A stretch of 55,221 nucleotides of DNA from an uncultured Flavobacteriales bacterium. Lineage in GTDB: Bacteria; Bacteroidota; Bacteroidia; Flavobacteriales_D; Sanyastnellaceae. How positions within the stretch are numbered: position 1 is the first letter of the stretch; each line of letters begins with the position of its first letter. The stretch spans positions 1 to 55,221 of the forward strand of contig CALKGK010000008.1 in the NCBI GenBank assembly GCA_938085105.1, given 5' to 3'. The notes below the pieces were generated by a model. That model had not been told where the DNA came from. It saw only the letters and a program-made list of their open reading frames with translations, and made no database searches. The position numbers and the translations under genes are program-made. Below, piece by piece: positions 50,479 to 55,221 of this stretch.

Positions 50479-51771
50479 ATGGCGAAGCATTTAAGTACAT
50501 TCGAAAATAAGGTGAAGGAAAGTGTTAACCAACTTTCTGCCGAATATGACGCACATGCTTGGAAAAAACTTGAAAAGCAACTTCCGAGCAGCGCAAGCAG
50601 TAACCTAGCAAATCTTGTTGCCGCGGCGGCTTTCGTAGCTGTGATGTTAGGTGGTGCCTCCGTTTGGTATTATACCAGCGATGCCTCGGCAAGTTCAGGT
50701 GCCTTGTCTGGCGATTCACGCAAAGAAATCGATGCCAACTATTTCCAAGTGGTAGAAGCCAAAAAGGAATTGGTTGCCTTGCATGTTGCTCAATCTGACC
50801 TCGCTAAAGAAAGTGCTGAAGAGAACACTGATGTTTTACAATCAAAAGCCGATTCTGACCTCATAGCTCAATTGAACACGGAAGCCTCTTCAGCGTCTAA
50901 CTCCATCGAGAAAAATAATTCAGTCGATAATCAAGTTACACCTGAACTTGAAATTGTAGACCCTATCGAAGAAAAATTGCTTTCCCGAAAAGAAGATGGC
51001 TTGGCGTTTAAACCAAACGTACGATCAGCTTGTGAAGGTGCTGCGGTTGAATTCAACCTCTTCACCGAAGGAAATGATGGAAATTACCTTTGGAATTTTG
51101 GTGATGGTAACTTCTCAAATGAAGTGAATCCTGTGCATACTTACATGAAGCAAGGAGTTTATGATATTACGCTTTCTGTAACTGGAAAAGAAGATGGTCA
51201 GATTCGTACAAAGACCATTGAAAACCTTATTGTTATCAACCCCACACCGGAAGCTTCTTTCGACTGGGAATTTTTAGAAAATCCGAACGATAAGCCAACC
51301 ATTAAAGTGCTTAACCAGAGTGAGTTTGCCGATCAATGTGAATGGTTGGTTGATGATTCTATTGCTAGCGAAGAAATTAACCCGAGCATCGCTTTCAAGA
51401 ACAAAGGAGAGCACTCAGTAAGATTGACCGTTTCGAATAAATTTGGTTGTTCAGACACGAAGTACAGCTATGTCAATGTCGATAAAGACTACAAACTGCT
51501 CGCTCGTGAACAAATCTCTCCGAATGGTGATGGAAAGTACGATAGCTTTATGCCGGAAGCATTGAAAGACGGCAGCAGATCATTCAAATTGTCAGTCTAT
51601 GACGGACAAGAGGTTATTTACGAAACCAGAGACGCGGCTAAACCATGGGACGGTACTGTTCCAGGTAATCTTACGGCGCAAGTGGGTGATAAATTCCCTT
51701 GGATTGTCATCCTCTACAACAAAAAAGGAGAAGAAGAATATTACAGTGGAACCATTACGATAATACCTTAA
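50479..51771 (+). CDS. Anti-sigma-like membrane protein with PKD and CHU_C domains
   Basis: 430 residues. The N-terminal cytoplasmic part of about 38 residues (STFENKVKESVNQLSAEYDAHAWKKLEKQL in parts) is followed by one transmembrane helix (about 40-60: LVAAAAFVAVMLGGASVWYY). The outside part has a low-complexity stalk (residues 65-175), a PKD domain (VEFNLFTEGNDGNYLWNFGDG, HTYMKQGVYDITLSV), a second PKD-like domain and, at residues 345-430, a domain with the type-B sorting signature ISPNGDGKYDSF, FKLSVYDGQEVIYET, PWDGT and the end YYSGTITIIP. There is no cleavable signal peptide. Position and topology suggest an anti-sigma factor; the CHU_C-like end is unusual for that role. Confidence 0.8.
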   Translation: MAKHLSTFENKVKESVNQLSAEYDAHAWKKLEKQLPSSASSNLANLVAAAAFVAVMLGGASVWYYTSDASASSGALSGDSRKEIDANYFQVVEAKKELVALHVAQSDLAKESAEENTDVLQSKADSDLIAQLNTEASSASNSIEKNNSVDNQVTPELEIVDPIEEKLLSRKEDGLAFKPNVRSACEGAAVEFNLFTEGNDGNYLWNFGDGNFSNEVNPVHTYMKQGVYDITLSVTGKEDGQIRTKTIENLIVINPTPEASFDWEFLENPNDKPTIKVLNQSEFADQCEWLVDDSIASEEINPSIAFKNKGEHSVRLTVSNKFGCSDTKYSYVNVDKDYKLLAREQISPNGDGKYDSFMPEALKDGSRSFKLSVYDGQEVIYETRDAAKPWDGTVPGNLTAQVGDKFPWIVILYNKKGEEEYYSGTITIIP

Positions 51772-51796
51772 CCAAAACTTCCTAATAACCACTGTG

Positions 51797-51828
51797 AAAG
51801 GCCTGAGATTTGTTCTTGGGCCTTTTTT
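51797..51828 (+). terminator. Intrinsic terminator after the anti-sigma-like gene
   Basis: AAAGGCC (51797-51803) pairs with GGCCTTT (51819-51825), with one G-U extension, followed by a T run to 51828. It closes the sigma/anti-sigma transcript. The promoter of the next gene overlaps its loop and tail. Confidence 0.82.
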
Positions 51829-51837
51829 GTATTTTTG
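51809..51837 (+). promoter_or_regulatory. Promoter of the giant secreted-protein gene
   Basis: TTTG at 51809-51812, 17 bp, then TATTTTTG at 51830-51837, an exact -7 box. The -33 element lies in the loop of the terminator stem and the -7 box directly behind its T run. Transcription would start near 51844, about 33 nt before the ATG. Confidence 0.65.
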
Positions 51838-51876
51838 CAGTACTGAATGCCACCTCCTTGTGGCCAAGCTTAGACT

Positions 51877-54800
51877 ATGAATAAGGTGAAGTTGTTTTCA
51901 AACGTCCCACCATTAGCGATTACTCTGCTGTGCTCTTTGCTAGGTTTCTTGGCGAACGCCACAACCATCACCAATCCTACTCTTGATTGTGCATCTTGTT
52001 CAGGAGAAGCCATTTTTACAAGTGATTTGCTCGGAGATGTACTTTATGAATGGTACGACAGCAATGGGGCTTTGATTTCCGCTGAAAACAATGACCTAGG
52101 AAGCAGCACCATCAACAACCTTTGTGTTGGAAGCTATCAAGTTCAGGCAACCAACGGAGAAACAACGGCTTTCGAGTGGTTCAGCATTACTACCATCAAC
52201 TCAGTTCTTCCCGAAGTTATTCATCACAACAACTGCAATAGTGGTCCGGCCATTAACCTCAGCGGACTCTTTGGAGGAACCTTGCCTCCCGGCGGACAAT
52301 GGTTTTCACCCCTTGGAGTGTCCATTCCTTCAGGGGCTGTTTCTCCTGTAACGGGCCAAAGCGGATTTTATACTTATGAGTTCGATGCTGACGGCTGCAC
52401 TCAAATCACTGGGGTCGGTCTCAATATCGTTCAGAACGCCAACCCAGGATTATCGGAGACCTATCTCATTTGTGAAACCTATGAGCCTTTCGAGTTAAAT
52501 GATCAATTGGATGGCGCGGATTTCGGTGGTGAATGGTTCGACCCAAATCAAAACCCCTTTCCCGGCTTGTACTCCCCAACGATTGATGAACCGGGTACCT
52601 ATGTCTATAGAATCGGTACTGTGGAATTCTGTCCGGCAGTCTTCAGCACACTCACCATTCTCGAGAATACTTTGCCGAACATTGGTACAGACAACTCCCT
52701 CTTTGTTTGTCCGGGAGCGGTGCAGGTTGACTTGTTCGATTATTTAGGCGGAACTCCGGATGCTGGAGGACAGTGGTACAATACAAACAATCAGGCTTTT
52801 AACGGTCTTTTCGATCCCTCAGCAATGCCGGAAGGGGAGTATCGGTATCGAATTCTTGGAGCTGTTCCTTGTCCTAATCAAGAATCCTCAGTCTTTGTAG
52901 AGTTTACCAATGGGATCAGTGCCGGCGTCGGAGAGGATTATAGCGCTTGTCTCAATGCTCCTTTGGATTTAGATCTTGGAACGCTCTTGAACGATAATCC
53001 AACACTTGGTGGGCAGTGGTTGGCACCGGACGGTTCGCCTGTACCCTCTGTTATTTCGGCTTCTACCGATGTGAATGGTAGCTACACTTATGTAGTTTCC
53101 GCCTTGGGTTGCGACGACGAAAGCACCAATTCTGAAGTGTTTTTTGAGATGCCCACAAGTGCCGGTCCTGATCAGAACCTGAGCTTCTGTGAAAGTCAAA
53201 ATACGCTGAATGAATCCGAGGTGATGGACTTGACGCTCATGGATGCTGGTGGAACTTGGACAACCAACGAAGTATTGGTCAATTTCCCCTTGGATTTAAG
53301 CAGCTTTTCAGCACCCTTCGAATTGAATTATCAATTAACTCCAGTGGTTTGTCCGCAAGATGAGTCTTCCATCTTCATCACTCTGGACGAAGAACTTCCC
53401 ACCTTTCCAGATCTTGATTTTCAGTTGTGCTCCAGCGATGAGAATATTCTTCTTACCGATCTTGCTCCAGCAGGCTATAACGACCTTCTTTTCTCAAGTC
53501 CAAATCCTGTATTTGACGATGGCATTTTTGAACCCAGTGCTTTGGAAAGTGGTGTTTTGACAATCGATGTGCTTTCCAATTCAGCTTGTCCAAACGTGAG
53601 TTTTCAAAGCACCTACTCGGTTGCAGAAGAACTTCTCAGTAGTGAGGAAATCAGTAGTTTGAATTGTGCTAATGGGGAGAACATCCTTCTGAACGACTTC
53701 TTCCCGGATCAAGAGGATTGGACCATCAGTACTTGGACTTTGAATGGGCTTCCTGTTGATGAAAATGTGATTGCTGAAAGCGCTTCGAACGGACAATACA
53801 TTTATTCTTATGACCATGGAAATGCCTGTGGAGTTCAGTCGCTCGAGTTGAATTTAAGCATCGAATTGTCTCCTTTTGCCGGTCCAGATCAAAGCTATTC
53901 CTACTGCATCAATGATGATCCTGTGAATTTGTCCGAAGTTCTGACCTTTGTAGCTCCTTCCGTCATTTGGAATGAAGACTTTACCGCGGAAACCACCACC
54001 TTCGACCCAGGTTTAGGAAGTCAGAACATTGCTTTAGTGGTGAATGAAGTTGGTCCGTGCATCAGTGATACCGCTTGGGTGAGTTTTGATGTTGATCTTG
54101 GCGTTGTGCTCGATGCTGGTGATGACCAAGTTCTTTGCGATGGTGAATCTCTTGAGCTTCAAGCTTCGGAACATGATGGCTATGAGTATTTGTGGACCCC
54201 CAACCAACATCTTGACGTAGAGAATTCCAGTTCCCCCAATTTTAGCATTGATACTGGAAGTGAATTCACGCAAAATTTCATCTATATTCTAAGCATTACG
54301 AACGGTATTTGCAGTTTTGAAGACGAGTTAGAAATTGTAGTTAACCCATTGCCACAACTGTCTTTTATTGGAGATTTGGAGCTGTGCGAAGGAGAGCTCC
54401 TGGATATTGGTCTATCGGGTGCACCAACGATTTCTTGGGAGATCAGCAGTGGTGAGCAAGGAGTTGGAAACGCTATTCTTGAGACACCCCTTACCAGTGG
54501 AGAAATTAATCTGGATTTGGAAAGCGAAGATGGCTGTATGAATGCATTTGTGTTGCCGTACATCGTTCATGAAAATCCGGATGCGAACTTTGACGCATCT
54601 CCCTTAACAGGGTGCATTCCTCATGAAGTGTTTGTCCAAAACCTCAGCGAAAACGAAGGTGATGTGGACTACTTTTGGCAAATTGGCGATGACCTACAGA
54701 ACACGCAAAACCCATTACCGTTCATTCTTGAAGAACCGGGCTTTTTTGATGTTACTCTGCTGGCAGTGAATGAATGGGGGTGTCAATCAAGTCAGAGCAT

Positions 54801-55221
54801 TGAAGACTACATTCAAGCGTACCCTTTACCCAATGCTAGTTTTGAACTATTGAGTGAATCCATCTCGTCTGACAATCCTATCCTTTCGGTGATGAATGAA
54901 AGTACAGGTGCGACTTCTTGGGTTTGGTCCTTGAATGGGAATACAAGTTTCTCCAATGCTTGGGAACCCGAAGTTCAACTCGAATATCCCGAAAGCAGCG
55001 AGGAATTTTCACTGTGCTTGTACCTTGAAAATGACTTTGGATGTTCAGACAGTACCTGCAGAGATCTGCTCTTATTTACAACCTTGAACGTCTTCGTTCC
55101 GAACGCTTTTAGTCCTGATTTTGACGGAGTGAATGATGGCTTTAAGCCTGTCGTATCAGGATATGCGCCAGACACTTATCGCTTTCTAATCTTCAACCGA
55201 TGGGGAGAACTCATCTTTGAG
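51877..55221 (+). CDS. Giant secreted protein with repeated Ig-like/PKD domains and a CHU_C end (partial)
   Basis: The frame from the ATG at 51877 is open to the right edge (1115 codons with no stop), so the end is missing by about 40 residues. The N-terminus (NKVKLFSNVPPLAITLLCSLLGFLANA) is a signal peptide. The body contains repeated domains with a GGxW element (GGTLPPGGQWFSP, GGEWFDPN, GGTPDAGGQWYN, GGQWLAPDG, DAGGTWTTNE) and regular single cysteines. PKD-like domains follow near 54570-54830 (ANFDASPLTGCIPHEV, YFWQIGDD). The window ends inside a type-B sorting domain (VFVPNAFSPDFDGVNDGF, FLIFNRWGELIFE). It should be exported by the type IX system as a surface adhesin or structural protein. 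Confidence 0.92.
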   Translation, partial: MNKVKLFSNVPPLAITLLCSLLGFLANATTITNPTLDCASCSGEAIFTSDLLGDVLYEWYDSNGALISAENNDLGSSTINNLCVGSYQVQATNGETTAFEWFSITTINSVLPEVIHHNNCNSGPAINLSGLFGGTLPPGGQWFSPLGVSIPSGAVSPVTGQSGFYTYEFDADGCTQITGVGLNIVQNANPGLSETYLICETYEPFELNDQLDGADFGGEWFDPNQNPFPGLYSPTIDEPGTYVYRIGTVEFCPAVFSTLTILENTLPNIGTDNSLFVCPGAVQVDLFDYLGGTPDAGGQWYNTNNQAFNGLFDPSAMPEGEYRYRILGAVPCPNQESSVFVEFTNGISAGVGEDYSACLNAPLDLDLGTLLNDNPTLGGQWLAPDGSPVPSVISASTDVNGSYTYVVSALGCDDESTNSEVFFEMPTSAGPDQNLSFCESQNTLNESEVMDLTLMDAGGTWTTNEVLVNFPLDLSSFSAPFELNYQLTPVVCPQDESSIFITLDEELPTFPDLDFQLCSSDENILLTDLAPAGYNDLLFSSPNPVFDDGIFEPSALESGVLTIDVLSNSACPNVSFQSTYSVAEELLSSEEISSLNCANGENILLNDFFPDQEDWTISTWTLNGLPVDENVIAESASNGQYIYSYDHGNACGVQSLELNLSIELSPFAGPDQSYSYCINDDPVNLSEVLTFVAPSVIWNEDFTAETTTFDPGLGSQNIALVVNEVGPCISDTAWVSFDVDLGVVLDAGDDQVLCDGESLELQASEHDGYEYLWTPNQHLDVENSSSPNFSIDTGSEFTQNFIYILSITNGICSFEDELEIVVNPLPQLSFIGDLELCEGELLDIGLSGAPTISWEISSGEQGVGNAILETPLTSGEINLDLESEDGCMNAFVLPYIVHENPDANFDASPLTGCIPHEVFVQNLSENEGDVDYFWQIGDDLQNTQNPLPFILEEPGFFDVTLLAVNEWGCQSSQSIEDYIQAYPLPNASFELLSESISSDNPILSVMNESTGATSWVWSLNGNTSFSNAWEPEVQLEYPESSEEFSLCLYLENDFGCSDSTCRDLLLFTTLNVFVPNAFSPDFDGVNDGFKPVVSGYAPDTYRFLIFNRWGELIFE

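Noticed and set aside
1-55221. Mobile elements, prophage or integration sites
   Set aside because: No transposase, integrase, phage structural gene, terminal inverted repeats or tRNA-flanking direct repeats were seen.

Overview
The window looks like a chromosomal segment from a free-living, probably aquatic member of the Bacteroidota, most likely of flavobacterial type. The evidence is: several proteins ending in type IX secretion (T9SS) sorting domains of both the Por-tail (type A) and gliding-motility CHU_C (type B) kinds; outer-membrane receptors with carboxypeptidase-regulatory-like N-termini; a bacillithiol BshC homologue; the Bacteroidota -7 promoter box TAnnTTTG in front of many genes; almost no Shine-Dalgarno sequences; and a CPD photolyase that fits a light-exposed habitat. 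I saw no tRNA, rRNA, insertion sequence, prophage or CRISPR array.

Layout. 1-2.1 kb: the tail of a zinc metallopeptidase and four small proteins (lipoprotein, periplasmic coiled coil, DUF937-like, EF-loop-like), closed by a bidirectional terminator. 2.1-5.6 kb (minus): an exonuclease-endonuclease-phosphatase protein, a HerA/YjgR-type ATPase and a DUF2279 protein. 5.7-10.0 kb: two orphan hybrid histidine kinases in tandem. 10.1-12.0 kb (minus): MltG, a GNAT acetyltransferase and a CoA-binding protein. 12.0-17.8 kb: a compact polysaccharide cassette (Wza-like lipoprotein, Wzc-like tyrosine kinase, RfbC, WecA/MraY-like transferase) plus an MltD-like lytic transglycosylase. 17.7-20.1 kb (minus): CaiB-type CoA transferase and photolyase. 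20.5-27.8 kb: a seven-domain fasciclin adhesin, a CIA30-domain protein, a TIGR01777 epimerase and a large choice-of-anchor-B protein. 27.8-32.2 kb (minus): a TonB-dependent receptor coupled to an ABC exporter. 32.2-35.5 kb: a MORN-like protein, a family-5 solute-binding lipoprotein and an ACMSD homologue. 35.8-39.3 kb: ECF sigma factor, membrane-anchored putative anti-sigma factor, outer-membrane protein, candidate small RNA and a T9SS type-B protein. 39.4-43.9 kb: BshC, a HAD phosphatase and a TonB-like outer-membrane barrel. 44.3-49.2 kb (minus): a 1207-residue repeat-rich secreted protein and MnmA. 49.4-55.2 kb: a lone receiver protein, a second ECF sigma factor, an unusual anti-sigma-like protein carrying PKD and CHU_C domains, and a giant type-B secreted protein that runs off the right edge.

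The most interesting signal is the pair of sigma/anti-sigma cassettes at 35.8 and 49.9 kb. Each is preceded by nearly the same promoter (GCAACC, 16-17 bp, GTCTAT/GTCTTAT), which fits autoregulation, and each is followed by surface proteins with CHU_C domains. In the second cassette the putative anti-sigma factor has a T9SS-cargo-like domain at its periplasmic end, which suggests, as inference only, that the cell could monitor type IX secretion or surface assembly through it. Other points worth following are near-leaderless promoters, a recent 801-bp duplication inside the fasciclin gene, a probable small RNA at 38.07-38.18 kb and a terminator-like hairpin just in front of the photolyase gene.
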